From the NCBI GenBank assembly GCA_949357655.1, contig CASHTG010000001.1:1054001-1118000 (forward strand): a stretch of DNA of 64,000 bases, written 5' to 3'. The notes below the pieces were generated by a model that made no database searches, was not told where the DNA came from, and was given only the letters and a program-made list of their open reading frames with translations. This document shows positions 22,570 through 34,752 of this stretch, in pieces (the first letter of the stretch is position 1; each line of letters opens with the position of its first letter). Source of the DNA: Parascedosporium putredinis (lineage: Eukaryota > Ascomycota > Sordariomycetes > Microascales > Microascaceae). The position numbers and the translations under genes are program-made.

Positions 22570-24261
22570 ATGGCCAAGGATGCGATCCTCGATGGCGTCT
22601 TCGGTTCGTGTCTCCCCTATCCTTACTTCCTTGGGCCTGGGCCGGTTGCGCCCACAGATTCACCCTGCGCGCACTCTCCCCTCCCCCTCCCCTATGACTT
22701 TTTCTTTGGTTCTTATTCTACCTCTTGGAAGAAGAAGACATGAACTAGACTAATGCTTTTACTGCTCCCGCAGCCATCAACAAGCCCGTCGGCGTGAGCT
22801 CCGCCCAAGTCATTCGCGACTGCCAAACCCAGTTCAACCCCTCGGCCTTCTTCGCCCCCATGATCACCCGCGAAAAAGACAAGCGGTCGGCCGAAAACGA
22901 CAAGACCTTTCAGCGGCGGTCCAGGCTCAAGCGCGAGCTCCGCGTCAAGATGGGCCACGGCGGCACCCTCGACCCCTCGCCAGCGGCGTGCTCATTCTCG
23001 GCGTCGGCTCCGGTACCAAGGCTCTCCAGTCCTTCCTCGAGTGCACCAAGACGTACGAGCTCGTCGTCGTCTTCGGCGCCAGCACAGACACCTATGACCG
23101 CGTGGGCCGGATATTGACGAGGCGGGACTATTCTCACATCACCAAGGACGCTGTGCTCGGCGCCATGGAATCCTTTAGGGGCAAGATCAAGCAGATCCCC
23201 CCTCTACTCCGCCCTCAAGATGGAGGGAAGCCCCTTTACGAGTACGCCAGGGAGGGTAAGCCCATCCCCCGCGAGATTCCCACCCGCGAGGTCGAGACCA
23301 AGGAGCTCGAGCTGCTCGAGTGGTACGAGCCCGGCTCCCACAAGCACTACTGGCCCACCCAAGAGGCCGACGTTGTCGAGCGCCAATTCGCCGAAAAGGT
23401 TTGGCGCCAGCAGGACGCCGGAAAGTCCCTCACGCCCGAAGAGGAGAAGGAGGAGGCCGACGCACTCGCCGCCCACGAGGCTGTCAAGCGCAAGTTCGAG
23501 ACCGACGTCGACGGCCTCGTCCGCGACCGGCCCCCTTCAAGAAGCAAAAGAAGCTCGGCCGCCAAAACGTCAAGCGCGACGGCTCCAACCCCATGATGTC
23601 CGGCGCATTGGGCCAGCCTGAAGCCAACGCCGCCGAACCCAACCCCAATGAGAACTCTAAGAAGGGTTCCAACCTCATCCCTGCTACTGACCCGAACGCG
23701 CCGGCCCCTGGGACGGACCCGGGCCCCCGCTGCCCGCATCCGCATGACCGTCACCTCAGGCTTTTATGTCCGCAGCTTCTGCCACGATCTCGGTGCCAAA
23801 CTCGGCTCCGCTGCCCTCATGGCCGAGCTCTGCCGTTCCCGGCAGGGCGCCTTCGAGATTGGCGGCTCCACATGCATGGAGTATGCCGAGATCGAAAAGG
23901 GCGAGGATGTGTGGGCTCCCAAGGTCGCTTCTATGCTTCGCCACTGGGCAGAGAAGGGATCCGCCCCCGAAGCTTCCCCCTCGTCGTCGATCCCGCCCAA
24001 GTCTCAGTAGCTGCCGCTGCCGCTGTCGCTGCTACCACTGCCGCTGCTACCGAGGCTGCGGTCGCCCCTAGCACAGAGAACGGAGACGCCAAGGCCACGA
24101 CAACCCCTCCTCAGCCTCCTCCCGATGCGGAGACGGTACCCCAAAAGGTCGAGACTGAGGCCGCCACCAAGCCAGCTTCGAGCAACGGGGCGGGTCCTGC
24201 TACGCTCGCAGTGCCTAGCAAAGAGGACGACGAAATGTCTTGGAACGGATTCCAAGACTAG
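22570..24261 (+). CDS. PUS4: TruB-family tRNA pseudouridine-55 synthase
   Basis: Converts U55 of the tRNA T-loop to pseudouridine; Pus4 serves cytosolic and mitochondrial tRNAs. Exon 1 (22570-22603) gives MAKDAILDGVF, the intron is 22604-22773, and exon 2 opens AINKPVGVSSAQVIRDCQ. The catalytic aspartate motif is GHGGTLDP. Further TruB signatures are ILGVGSGTKALQSFLECTKT, GASTDTYDRVGR and, near the end, TVTSGFYVRSFCHDLG. A fungal low-complexity insert separates them. The C-terminus is SWNGFQD. Six frame breaks: C4 22973-22976, C6 23197-23202 (two missing), G3 23225-23227, C5 23531-23535, C5 23724-23728 (one extra or two missing), C5 23976-23980. The second and third together restore frame. 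Confidence 0.94.
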
Positions 24262-24922
24262 TAAAACGAAACAATCCTAGTCAACAAAAATGACGACAAA
24301 AAAAAAGAGAATAGAAAAAAACAAAAAAGCTTATTAGCAAGTGATGCACGCTTTCATGTACACATCACGGGAACGGAAAGGTGACAAGGCAATGTCTAGA
24401 GAGCTAGGGGGCGCGCGGGGACTGGGCAGATAAAAAGACCAACATTTGCAGGTGTTGAAAATGTACATATAATGCACAAAAACAACGGCCACAACAGGCC
24501 AGCAGGGTTTTGGGCGTTGGCATCTCTCTCTCCGAGGAGAAGCTGGAGGTTGAAGGGTGAGGGAACGGCGGGCGGAAAATCAGAGAAACTTAAAAAAGCA
24601 TAGCATGGACAGCTTAGGAAGCTGAAAAAGGGACATTTAAATCAAACAAGGATAAAAGAATGGATTATAGATTCTCTAACCTGACTGACGATATCCTCTC
24701 TCCCACAAGTCGTATTATGACTTGCCTCTTCATAGTCCCTTTTCCAATAATGTTCCGGCCGTCCTTGACCCATGATGAACCCTATGCTGTCTATATATGT
24801 ATATGTTGTACCCGACCCGTCCCAAACCCAAGCAGTAACCGTGGTATCGTGATATTTCGTTTCAAATAGTTTGCGTCTTCTCGCCTTCATCCCCCAACCC
24901 AACCCAATGGTGACGGGGCGCG
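24262..24922. other. Convergent intergenic region
   Basis: 3' regions of the pseudouridine synthase and the Sec2-domain gene. A-rich stretches near 24295-24330 are plausible polyadenylation signals. No gene seen. Confidence 0.5.
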
Positions 24923-26080
24923 CTAGACCAACTCGACTTCCGTGACGACCGTTGTCGCCATATTCTTAGATACTATAGTCGTTTCAGAGATACTCGTCTC
25001 ACGGTGCGGCCCAGTCTTTCCCTCAGAAATCGTCGTGCTGTCGACGTGGAAGACTTTCTCGGTCCCAGCAACTGCTCCTTCGCGCATGTCTTCGGCCGAA
25101 ACCATCGGGTTAATCTGCCCTTCAGAACGTGCTCTCATCGCAGGCTTGTTCCCTCGCTCCTTCTCTCGCTGTTGGTCCAGCACGTTCCGCACCTTTTGCA
25201 TCCTTCCTACCGCCTCCTCCAGAATTTCCAGCCTTCTCTTCTTAGAGTCCTCCCTCGCCTCTAGTACCCCCACCCGTTCTTCAAGCTTGGCTCGTGCCCT
25301 CCGTTCCGTGGCCACCATCTCGTTGGCCTGCTCGAACAGGGCGGCGCTCAGCTCCTCGACCTCCGCGCTGGTGCGCCGAAGCCGCGCCTCGGCGTCTTTA
25401 CGTAGATTTTGCTCGCGGGCCAACGCAGCCGTCAAGTCCTCCACCGAGTCGGGCCCGGCCGGGCCCACGCGTAGGTTGGGGGTGGATTTCCGCGGTGCTA
25501 GGAGGGAGGAGATGCGGCGCGGGGATGGAAGAAAAGAGGCGCGGATCGGGCTTAGTTTGGGGGTTGGAGGGGAGAGAGGACGTCGGCGACTTGCGCCATG
25601 GGCCCGTTTCCGGCGTTGGCGGCGGCTGCGTTAATCGCCTTGGGACGCGGGGGTGGTGAGGGAAGAGGCGAAGGATTCGTGGAAGGCGCCGTGAGGGTGG
25701 CGGGGAGTGGAGCGAGCCGCGCAATTGCGCGAGCTCGTTCTCGTAGTCGGCCCAGCGGTAGATGGCCGCCGTGGCCTTTCGTTGAGCTCTTGAATCTGCG
25801 CTTCGAGATCCGTAATGTGTTGCTGGGCTGCGGCGAGTTCGGTTTCGGCTGCGCTGGGCAACCGTTGCGAATCCACTTCGGCGGCGATAGGGCTAGTCGC
25901 GGCGGCGGCGCCGGTCGTCGAGCTAACTATGGCAGGACTGGGACTAGTGGCCGAGATGCAATATCCGCAGTTGGGACAGCACGGGTTTGCGTCTGGGGCC
26001 GAAGAGCTGGATGTGAGGGCGGTTGTTGTAACGGTGAATGGGTGCGGGTTCGCCATCGTGACGGCTATCGTCGCGGACAT
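24923..26080 (-). CDS. Sec2-domain Rab guanine nucleotide exchange factor
   Basis: Sec2p N-terminal-type coiled coil, which in yeast activates the Rab GTPase Sec4 on secretory vesicles. The coiled coil is clear: ELAAAQQHITDLEAQIQELN in the first half, SVEDLTAALAREQNLRKDAE and VEELSAALFEQANEMVATER in the second. The N-terminus MSATIAVTMANPHPFTV leads to a cysteine cluster CCPNCGYC that might bind zinc. A proline/serine-rich linker separates the two coils. At least two frame breaks: a missing A at 25777-25779 (ELNE-KATAAIYRWADYENELA), and one or more between 25480 and 25720, before APRKSTPNLRVGPAGPDSVE. The protein ends TVVTEVELV. It is shorter than yeast Sec2p, as is usual for this fungal subgroup. 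Confidence 0.82.
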
Positions 26081-28810
26081 GTTCCTGCTCTTCCTTCAAG
26101 ATGAATCAGGGCGGGCGTGTGCGTGCCCCAATATACAAGGAGAATAGCGACGCGCGCAAAAGCTCGGGCGCCGTCTCGCTTCTTTCCGCCACCTCCTTTG
26201 CTTTGGGATGGAAGAGAGGAATGGATTAGAAGAAAGAAAGAAATGCGAAACGAAAAATAGAGAAAGATGAAAAAAGCGCATGAAAAGCAAAGGGTGCTCT
26301 TCAGGTCACCAGATTGGGGCCGCGTTCAGTGCCAACTCTTAGTACTTCGTAGCTGGTATGGTGCCGCCTCAATGGAAGGGTTTCCGCCAATTGCCCGTTC
26401 TTTGGCGACGCGCGCAAGAATGGAACAATTAAGCCAAAGACCAATCGTAACAACGGTTAGATAATGTCGCGGTTCAGGGGTTCAACTTCGATGGGCTGCG
26501 CAACAAGGCGCATGGCGCTTATCCCTGGACGAACTGGTGCTAAACTCGGATGGGCGAGTGAGCTTCTTTGAGTGAGCTTCTTTTGCACTGGAGTGAGGCT
26601 GATATCTTTGATCGAATACAAGTGCGGACGGAGAGTATAGTATTCACCAGAGTGACCAAGGGTCGACGCAAATGGTCAGGGGGAGGGGCAATGTGTCTAT
26701 TTATCGATATGTGCATGCCAGTTTCAGGCGTGGCTTCATGGAATCTAGAACAAGGCAACGGCGATGAAGGTGTGTGGGGGTGGGAGGCAGGGCAGGGAAG
26801 GAAGCACCAGTGGGCCAGGAACCAAGCCTAGCTGCGGCAGTTTATTTTAGTACCTTGGGAAGGAATGAAAATCCATATTATCTCGACACCTCCAAGTTGG
26901 CGCTCACTCCGCGCCCCAATAACTGGGTTAGAGGAGCGGGATCGACTCTGATTTGCGCGTTGAAAAGTACCTGTACAAAGAGTCAACACACCCGGCGCAG
27001 GCACAGACAGAAGCACCCCGAGAGTCGGGAACAGCCCAAAACGACGAGTTGCCCTGCATCACCTCCCAAGGAGGGTTTTCCTATCTCAGGGGTCGGCCCT
27101 GTCGGTCGCCGCCCCCTGTGCTCCACGAGAAATACCACCAATACTCTCCCGAAGCACAGCTTGACGGATCCATCAATCAATGGATCCACGAGGAAAGGAT
27201 CTGTCTCGTCTTGGGTCTAGGCCAGCGGGCTGTCGAAGTTGGCGTGTGTGAGATCGCGTGGCACTGGGATCCACAGAACTGGATCCGTTCTCGAACATCT
27301 TCCAGACTCATGCCTATCACGGTGAATGAAATCGACTTTTGATGCCCCGTTCGGAAAGTGAACCCTCTCGACCCCGACCCGTCTTAAATTATCTTGGATA
27401 GTCGAGTCGACTTTGAGTGCCTAGCCTCTTAACCAAGCGAATTGGCAGACGGGCATTTACCCCACAGGCCGTCGAGACCATGTGGAGGTACAGGCTCTTT
27501 CGTTGCAATTATAAGTATTGGCCTCACGAGGGTCCCACATCAATTGATGGATTAAGACTCACAAAGGGTCACCTTCTGCTTTTCCTGTCGAGGTCTGGTT
27601 TTCTCCTTACTCTGTGGATGTTATTTGGTTGTGCTGAAACATGACCACTTTAACAATATCTACGTCGTTTGACCCCCAATCTTGCCTACCACTCTCCGGC
27701 GTCTCGACTCCTCGGGCGCTCATCAGGGCGGTTTGACATTCTCCACCAACTGCTCGTGGTGACGCTGACCTTGATTTGTGCATCATTGCATCTGGAAGGC
27801 CTGGACATGACCAGACGTCGACCGGATCGTCCGTATCATAGATGGCGCATGGAGATGATGACGACGGCACTCCACGAGGAAAGGGAGAAAAATAATAATC
27901 GAGCTATGTACATACGCGGGCGCAGTCTCGCATGAACCGCGAGATTCGGCGTTTTTCAAATCGTTTCCTGCCGTTTGTATACGTCGAGGCGATCATATTG
28001 TGCTCCTCTGCCCTTTTATTACGTCTCCTTCATGCTCCGCCACCGCATTTCGCCAACGAGAGCCTCAAATCGCGTGAAGTGGGAAAGAAAAACGGGCTCG
28101 GCCAGGGCCGGAAACGCCTGTGATCTCACTCGTTCCGTCGATCATCAATGCAAGCCCTCCGAAACCGAAGAGGGAGAAAACTCGGTCACGGCCATGCATT
28201 GGGTGCCAAACTAACTACACTACCATGATGATAAAATGCCCGCATCCCGAGGCGACCTATTTATCCGCTTTTACAACGCATCGATCAATCCTTTCTCCCG
28301 GCTACTTGTTGGCATTATTTGGATTGATTGTATAGCGCACGACTACCTGCTATAACCTGGAACGGCCACCTCCCCATCTTACATCAATTGATGTACGCAG
28401 AGAGCCCCGGGTTGGTCTCCCCTGCCCACCAAGCTGCCGAAGCAGAAGAAGAACAGCGTGACGAATTAGTCAACTCGAACCAACCCGGCGATGGCCGTCA
28501 AGCCAAAGCTGCAGAACATCAAACTTGAAACTGTCGATACTCAGCACATATATCATCTTCTCTACCATGATGTTTGTGTGCGGAGAGTTGACAGCTCATA
28601 TTCGTCAGTGAAGCACCAACCGTGTTGGTGAGGTGTGCATTTTTAACTCCATGCTTGTTTAATGTGCGTAATGTCGCAGGATATCTGGTCATGCAGGAGC
28701 TTGTCTCCCCTTTCGCCCCCTCTCTCTCTTCATCTTTTTTTATATTGCAGTGAGTTTATCATCTTCTTTTTTCTTCCTTTTTTTATTGTTTCACGGCCCT
28801 TTCTACTGCC
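26081..28810. other. Intergenic, 2.7 kb
   Basis: No gene recognised. The core palindrome CATCAATTGATG lies at about 27539-27550, and the full 16-mer at 28380-28395. The start should contain the promoter of the Sec2-domain gene. T/C-rich DNA at 28720-28790 may be the 3' region of CSL4. Confidence 0.5.
28380..28395. repeat. 16-bp palindrome, copy 2
   Basis: TACATCAATTGATGTA, identical to the sequence at 18345-18360. Surrounding bases are unrelated, so it is not an obvious long repeat. Confidence 0.7.
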
Positions 28811-29738
28811 TTAGCTTGGCTTCGCGACCTTGCGCAGCTCAGTCGCCCCTGTAACGGGGTCTTTGAATTCCTTCCAACTCGCTGGCATCATGTCATTGCC
28901 TGCTTCACTCGCGGCCATGATGACACCCAACTCATTTGATGCGGTAGAGAGGTAGTAGTTTGCTTGGTCGCCCAACGATATCTAAGACGGGGTCACTATT
29001 AGTGGCAGGTATGCGCGGAAGGGGAATGGTCGGCGAAAGAAAGTGGCAGGATCCTGGGTTGGGCTCAAAATAGCTTCACTGAGCGAGGCAACAAGGGCTA
29101 TCTGAGACAGTGCAGGCACAGAATAGCAAGACAAGCAGTAGCCCAAACGATAGCGGGACGTAAAACCAAAAGAGGAGAGCAGAGACCCAAACAAAGCATG
29201 TGGGGGTAGTTACTGCTTGGGAGGTTTGCGTCGGTGAGGGGGAAAAGAAACCCAAAAGCAAAAAGAGCACAACGTACCACTTGCGCCCGTACAGTATCAC
29301 CAGGCTTGAAAGACTCGTAAATCTTGACCTTGTCCTTCTCCGTCGCCCTCACGTCCTGCGACCTGATCACGCCCTGCCACTCGGTGTCCAGTACCGTGGT
29401 CCCGACCTGCTGGATAGAGACAATGGCCTGCTTGGGCACCAACCTCACCACCCTGCAGAGCACCACGCTTCCCACGTCCGGCAGCACCTCGCGGCGCTTC
29501 TGGTGCCTCGCCACCGAAATGGTCGGGAGCTCCTCCGCCGCCCGCGCCGTGATCTTGGTGAGCCGCTTGGCCGGCGCGCCGGGGCCTTGTCGGGCTGCGT
29601 GACCGTGACGTGGCCGAGGAGAGACGCTACGACTTTGCCTTCGTACAGGTGAGTTCCGTGGCCGGGATGGTACTGCGTGGCTAGCCCGAGGGTCGTGCCT
29701 GGGATGGCCGTGGCGGGCACCTTGCCGTCTGACGACAT
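28811..29738 (-). CDS. CSL4: Exosome core subunit CSL4
   Basis: Cap protein of the RNA exosome, nuclear and cytosolic 3'-5' RNA decay and processing. Start MSSDGKVPATAIPGTTLG at 29738. The N-terminal domain has YHPGHGTHLYEGKVVASLLG. The S1 domain has LPDVGSVVLCRVVRL and YESFKPGDTVRAQV. Intron 28982-29277 (donor GTACGT). The last exon gives ISLGDQANYYLSTASNELGV and ends RKVAKPS. One frame break lies near 29569-29575, between TVTQPDKAPA and AKRLTKITARAAEELPTISV. Divergent from ERG2 with about 0.84 kb between starts. Confidence 0.94.
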
Positions 29739-30578
29739 GGTGGGCGCCCGGGGAGGGAGGAAGGGCTTCTTGGCTGATAGCTTACCCAGATGGTGGGGCA
29801 GGGATGAGATTTTTGAATGCGCCAAAGGGTCTGATAGCTTCGAGGAGGCCGTCTTTTTTGATAAATTCACTCTCTCGTCTCCCCTGGTTCGATCGAGACT
29901 GCCGCGTTGCACTTCCGGTGTCCGAGGGGCACGTTGCAGGAGTGCTTAAAATAAAAAATAAAAAACGAGACTCGTCTGGTTGGTGAGGACGATGATCAGT
30001 CATTCACTTCGAGCAAGTGGGAGAGAGAGGAAAAATAAATGGCTTGGCAAACCAGCCATGAAGTTGACGGCAGATTTGCTCCACGACCCAAACAGCAAGA
30101 CCCAAATACTGAATCGGGAAGGCGGTGTCGGCGGGGAAAGGCGTACGCTAGACTAGGCTCTGATCGACCAAGGACGGAGAACGAAGAAGGTCCAGCTCGA
30201 CGGTTTTGACAGGGGCCAACGCCAGGACCAACTGAACCCGAGTACGAATAAGGTCCCTTGGCTTGGGGCCTGGGCCGGCGCAATCGGGAAATTTCGGTCC
30301 CGCCTCGTGCGATTTGCGCAATCCCTTTTTCTTTTTTTCTGTTGTACAAGTATCACAAACAAAGCACTCCGCTCGCGCTGAGATTACTTTTCTTCTCTCT
30401 TTCTCTCCATTCTCTTTTTACGATCTCGAGGACGGTTTTTTTTTTTGCTATTCTCGAAGATCCCACACACTCCTTATCCATCTTCTTCTTTACTTGTCTT
30501 CTTCTTTTCTTTCTTTTACTTTCCTTCTTAATCCCTATTCTCCTAGCTGCGCAAAGTCTCCCACAAAGTCTCCTCACC
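29739..30578. promoter_or_regulatory. Divergent promoter region CSL4 / ERG2
   Basis: 840 bp between two outward-reading starts. The ERG2 side (30310-30560) is strongly CT/T-rich on the + strand, typical of efficient fungal promoters and 5' leaders. I did not find a clear sterol-response element by eye. Confidence 0.6.
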
Positions 30579-31354
30579 ATGGCCCCCAACAGATCCGCCT
30601 CGGGCGGCATCTCTGGCTGGATGAAGCTCCTCGCCATCACCCTCGCCATCTTCGCCCCCATCGTCGCCATCGTCGAGCGCTACGCCGACAACTTTTACAT
30701 CTTTGACCACGAGGAGCTGCACAAGCTCTCCACCCGCGCCATTGCCGCGCACGGCGGGACACCAAGGCCATCGTCGACTTCATCGTCACCGAGCTCAGCG
30801 AGAAGCACCCCAAGCACGTCAACCTCGAGCAGGAATGGATCTTCAACAACGCCGGCGGCGCCATGGGCGCCATGTACGTGATCCACGCTAGTACGTCCTT
30901 AAAACCTCTTCTCTCTCCTCTTCTCTTCCCTTGTTCCTCCCCATATTCTTTGATAGCCGATCCAGGCACTGACATGCGCCAACCTCTCCAGGCATCACCG
31001 AGTACCTCATCATATTCGGCACCACCATCGGCACCGAGGGCCACACCGGCCGCCACACTGCCGACGACTACTTCAACATTCTTACCGGTACCCAGACCGC
31101 CTACACCGCCGGCACCTTTGAGCCCGAGGTCTACCCCGCCGGTTCCGTCCACCACCTCCGCCGCGGCACCGTCAAGCAGTACCGCATGCCCGAGGGCTGC
31201 TTCGCTCTCGAGTACGCTCGCGGCTGGATCCCCCATGCTCTTCTTTGGCTTCGCCGACGGTCTGTCGAGCACCCTCGATCTCCCCACCCTTTGGAGGACC
31301 ACCTACGTCACCGGCCGCGAAATGATTGGCAACCTCTTGATCGGCAAGTTTTAA
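30579..31354 (+). CDS. ERG2: C-8 sterol isomerase ERG2
   Basis: ER membrane enzyme of ergosterol synthesis (delta8 to delta7 isomerisation), target of morpholines and related to sigma-1 receptor. Start MAPNRSASGGISGWMKLLAI; an N-terminal membrane helix (about residues 13-30) precedes VERYADNFYIFDHEELHKLS. Typical family segments follow: NLEQEWIFNNAGGAMGAMYV, FGTTIGTEGHTGRHTADDYF, GSVHHLRRGTVKQYRMPEG and GFADGLSSTLDLPTLWRT. Intron 30891-30991. The end LLIGKF gives about 220 residues, the usual length. Frame breaks: missing G at 30756-30758 (HGG-DTKAIVDFIVTELSEKH), and C5 at 31230-31234, inside GWIPPMLFFGF. Confidence 0.96.
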
Positions 31355-33501
31355 GCAGGGACGAGGAGGAATTTCTCTTTTCCGGCGGGAGGTGGGCGAT
31401 GTTGCGACGCTTCCCGTCCGTATTCGTTTACCAAGAATACATGTAAAGAAGACCAAAAAAGGGGGGTTTAGGGTTGGAGGAGAGGAAGAATAACTGCCAC
31501 AGATATGGATAGTACAAGGGCCCAGCTTACTGGATTAAAACAGCGGTCCAGGCTACATCCCCCACGACAGGAGAGCCTAGAACTACCATGCGAGGCTAGA
31601 GACTGGGGTCCCAGTCTCGCTTGGTGTCTCGTACGATAATAATATTAATGCAATGTCCAACATTAGTCGGGCTTCGTACCCTCACTCGGACTCTTTTTCT
31701 CTGTGCATAGTGTTTCCAAGGAGCCAGGTCCTCGGACCCAGGCCTGCGCCCTTTGCCCCCTCACCATCTGCATTGGTAAAATGTCAATGGCAAGATATAA
31801 CCCGCCAGACTCCAGCCTAGGTCATCGATGGATGTCTAGAGTGGGGCTATCCACCACGGGCGAGGCTCATGGCCGAAACCCCCAGAAGATTGCCCCAAAA
31901 TTACATGTAGGCTACGAGAAACGACTTCACGTGGCATCAATAGATGTCTCGATGTAAACTTCACCAAGGCAGGTCATTGGTAGGCACAAGAGCAAAATGC
32001 GTGGATCGGCAGGCTTGCGATGGAGTACATCGCAACCAGATGCCGTATTAAACCAGCAGGCCAAGGATGTTGCATCCGGCCGAGTCCTCGAAACTAGCAG
32101 CCTGTTTTACGGGCTGTTCTTGCGGCCCCGTCCCCGCACTTGGCTCAACTCTCCGTCATCATGTCGCTTTCAAAATGAACAAGACGAAAGCAGAAGTAAT
32201 AGCCCAAAAAGAAGAAGAAAGAAGAGGAACAAAAAAACAAACCAACAAAAGCAGTGCGCTCGGGGACCCAAAACTTTTTTTTCTTCCTTTAATCAAGGAA
32301 CCAAGTTGCTGATAAAATCAATGGTCTCTGCCGGCCACTGTCACAACCACCCTCGGCGATAACCAAGATCCCAGGCAGAAGATGTGGTGGTGGTGGTGGT
32401 GGTGGTGGTGGTGGTTTTCAGGGCCGACGAAGAATTCAGAACAGCCAACGCCGACGTATGATGAAAAGGGGCTAGGGGCTAGAATGCTTAGAATGCCTAT
32501 CTCTTGATCCCCTCTCAGACTTTCTCCTGACCTAGTCTCCTGTGTCCTGTGTTGCGCGGTCAAGGTCATCGATGCGTATCCTCCGAGAAGGGAGCATCCT
32601 GACTATCCGAGAGGGTCAGTGGTGGATTCTTTCGCAGCAGGTCGAGACCAAACGTGACAGCACCACAATGAAGAGGGAAAGTTGCAGTCCCCTAGGAAAG
32701 AAGAGAGTGTAGTGAGTGGGGATTTTACAGATTGGGCTTCAAGGAAGGGCCCGAGGGAATAGGGATTAGGAGGGAGTGGTGAGGGAGGTGGTGCACAGAG
32801 CGAACGCTTCTCCACCAGCCGTTGGCCCCATTTCCTCATGCAGGGAAAGGCAAGGGGGAGAAGGGAGTTATGTTGTGCTGGAGAAACGAGCGTAAAGAAA
32901 ACCCCATCTCCTTTCCAACTCGCATGCAAGAGAAGAGTCCACAGAATAAGGGGCACGCCTGCGCGGGAGGGTGGATACAAGCAGGTGTGCCTCAATGGGC
33001 ACCCGAAATATGGGAATACGTGGGCAGGGAGAGCCAGCGTTAATGAGGTGTTCCGAGACATGCAAGCTAACAAGCTGCACATGGCATAGGCTAAGCCAAT
33101 ACCCTCCAACCGCAGGTCAAGCTCCTTTTTCGATTGCGAAAGCAGGGACGTGGGTAGGTGGGACGGTCGAAAACGGAGAGGATTCGGAGTGGATTTTGGT
33201 GTACCGTGCTGGGCGCCGAGTACTTAGGAGAGAGGGTGAGAGAGGGCGTGGGGGAGGCAGACGTTGTACTCCTAGTCCAATTTTTTGGGCGAGAATGGCA
33301 GTGGTGTCAAGGGGTAGGGAGAGCGTGAAGAAGGAAAGAGTGGTCATTCGAACATGGGTGTGCGTCGTGCGCAGGACGGTGGAAGAGGAGACCGAGAGAA
33401 AAGAGAGACAAGGCAAAGGGAGCGAACGACGAACCAATCAAGTGCTCAGGCCAAATCATGCGTGCCCGGCGTTGGCCCCTAGAGGAGCAAACGTTAGGAA
33501 G
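31355..33501. other. Convergent intergenic, 2.1 kb
   Basis: 3' ends of ERG2 and NMR. No gene recognised. It contains a GGT microsatellite at about 32382-32414. Confidence 0.5.
32382..32414. repeat. GGT trinucleotide microsatellite
   Basis: About 11 GGT units in a row between two genes; the histidine or glycine runs it would encode are not in a credible frame. Confidence 0.95.
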
Positions 33502-34752
33502 CTAGATGCCCTTGTTGGTCGCGCCGCGGTTGCTCATCACGAGGCCTTCATCTTCGTCGCCGTCGTCGGAGTACTCGCCGTCTCCCGAATCGTCGTGGCC
33601 GTCGAATCGCCGGGTGCCGTTTCCTTTGGCGTTGCCATTCCGTACTTCATGCTCGTCCCCATCTTCATCATCCTCGGTTCCGTCTTCGTCGTCACCCTCG
33701 TCATCGTCCTCCTCCATCCACCTCAGTCCGTTGGCATATTCCTCAACGGGAAAATCTCGCGCGCATACTCCTCCATACCACGAGGGGCCTCCCAGAGGCG
33801 CATCGCCTGGGCCGGGCAGCTGTTCTCCATCTCGAGGTCGGCAAAGTAGGGCGGCGCCTGCTTCTTAGGGTCCCCCTTGCCAATCGTGAATAGCTGCTCC
33901 AGAGTCTCGAGCTGGTCCCTGTAGCCCTCGGGAACTGGCACTCTGACTTGTATGGGACCCCGGACGTATTTCACAGGGCGGCCGGTTCCCCTCTGGAACG
34001 CGTCGCAAACTTCGAGAGGCGTCAACATTTCATAAGCGAGGGGTACGCGCTGGCCCGCCCATTTTCTGGGGCCGTCTTTGAATATCTGGTACACGGCAGG
34101 TCCGACATCGTGTTCAGCGTCTAAGAAGGGGATTTTTCGTTTCTCGCTAAAGGGCGCTTGCCAGAGGAAGGAACCGTCGGGCTGCAGCTCCAGGCAAAGA
34201 GCGGGTAAGGAAGCGAGGTGAAGTTGTTGTTATAGATGCCGGTGTAGATGAAGGTGGCGGGAGGCCTATTTCGCGTATGTATTTTTCAACCTTGAACTTG
34301 GAGGACCACAAGGGGCAGGAAGGCCACTCGGGGTTGTGCAGGGCATGGTCCGGCATGGAAGAATAGATGTAATGCTGGATTCCAGCCTTCTTCGCCGCAT
34401 CGGCAAGGGCCTTTCCGATCTGAACCTCATTGCCGTAGTACGTGGTGTTAATAAAGGCAAGGTGGGCGCCCCGGAAAAGATCATCGATGAGCTGGTGATT
34501 GACACCAACTCCGGAGAGTGGGCCATTTCGGGAAACATCCTTGTTCTCCTCGGTAGGTCGGTGCCTCGTGTAAAGCTCGCCGACAAGGCATTCCACATTG
34601 GGGTTGGACGACACCTCGGTCGCAACAACGCCTTCGAGGTCACGCAACTGAGCGCGGACGGTATACCCCAAGACGGTGACGACGCGGATCAGAGATGCAG
34701 CCTGGCGGCCGCTGGCGTTGATGACTGCAATGGTCTTGTCGGGAGTGGGCAT
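33502..34752 (-). CDS. nmr: NMR/NmrA-type nitrogen metabolite repression regulator
   Basis: Rossmann-fold negative regulator that binds the GATA activator AreA/NIT2 under nitrogen sufficiency. Start MPTPDKTIAVINASGRQAAS, with the modified dinucleotide-binding motif. Further family segments: VGELYTRHRPTE, GAHLAFINTTYYGNEVQIGK, QHYIYSSMPDHALH, TFIYTGIYNNNFTSLPYPLF, FLDAEHDVGPA and YQIFKDGPRKWAGQRVPLAY. An acidic tail of about 70 residues (EEDDDEGDDEDGTEDDEDGD and after) follows NGLRWM. Frame breaks: missing G near 34257-34262, missing T at 34196-34198 (LF-CLELQ), and missing C at 33748-33750 (EIFP-VEEYANGL). No intron seen. The long + strand frame 32971-33849 overlapping it is a shadow. Confidence 0.93.

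Noticed and set aside
32971..33849. 292-codon + strand frame
   Set aside because: It overlaps the NMR coding region on the opposite strand; its valine/serine-rich end is the mirror of the acidic NMR tail.
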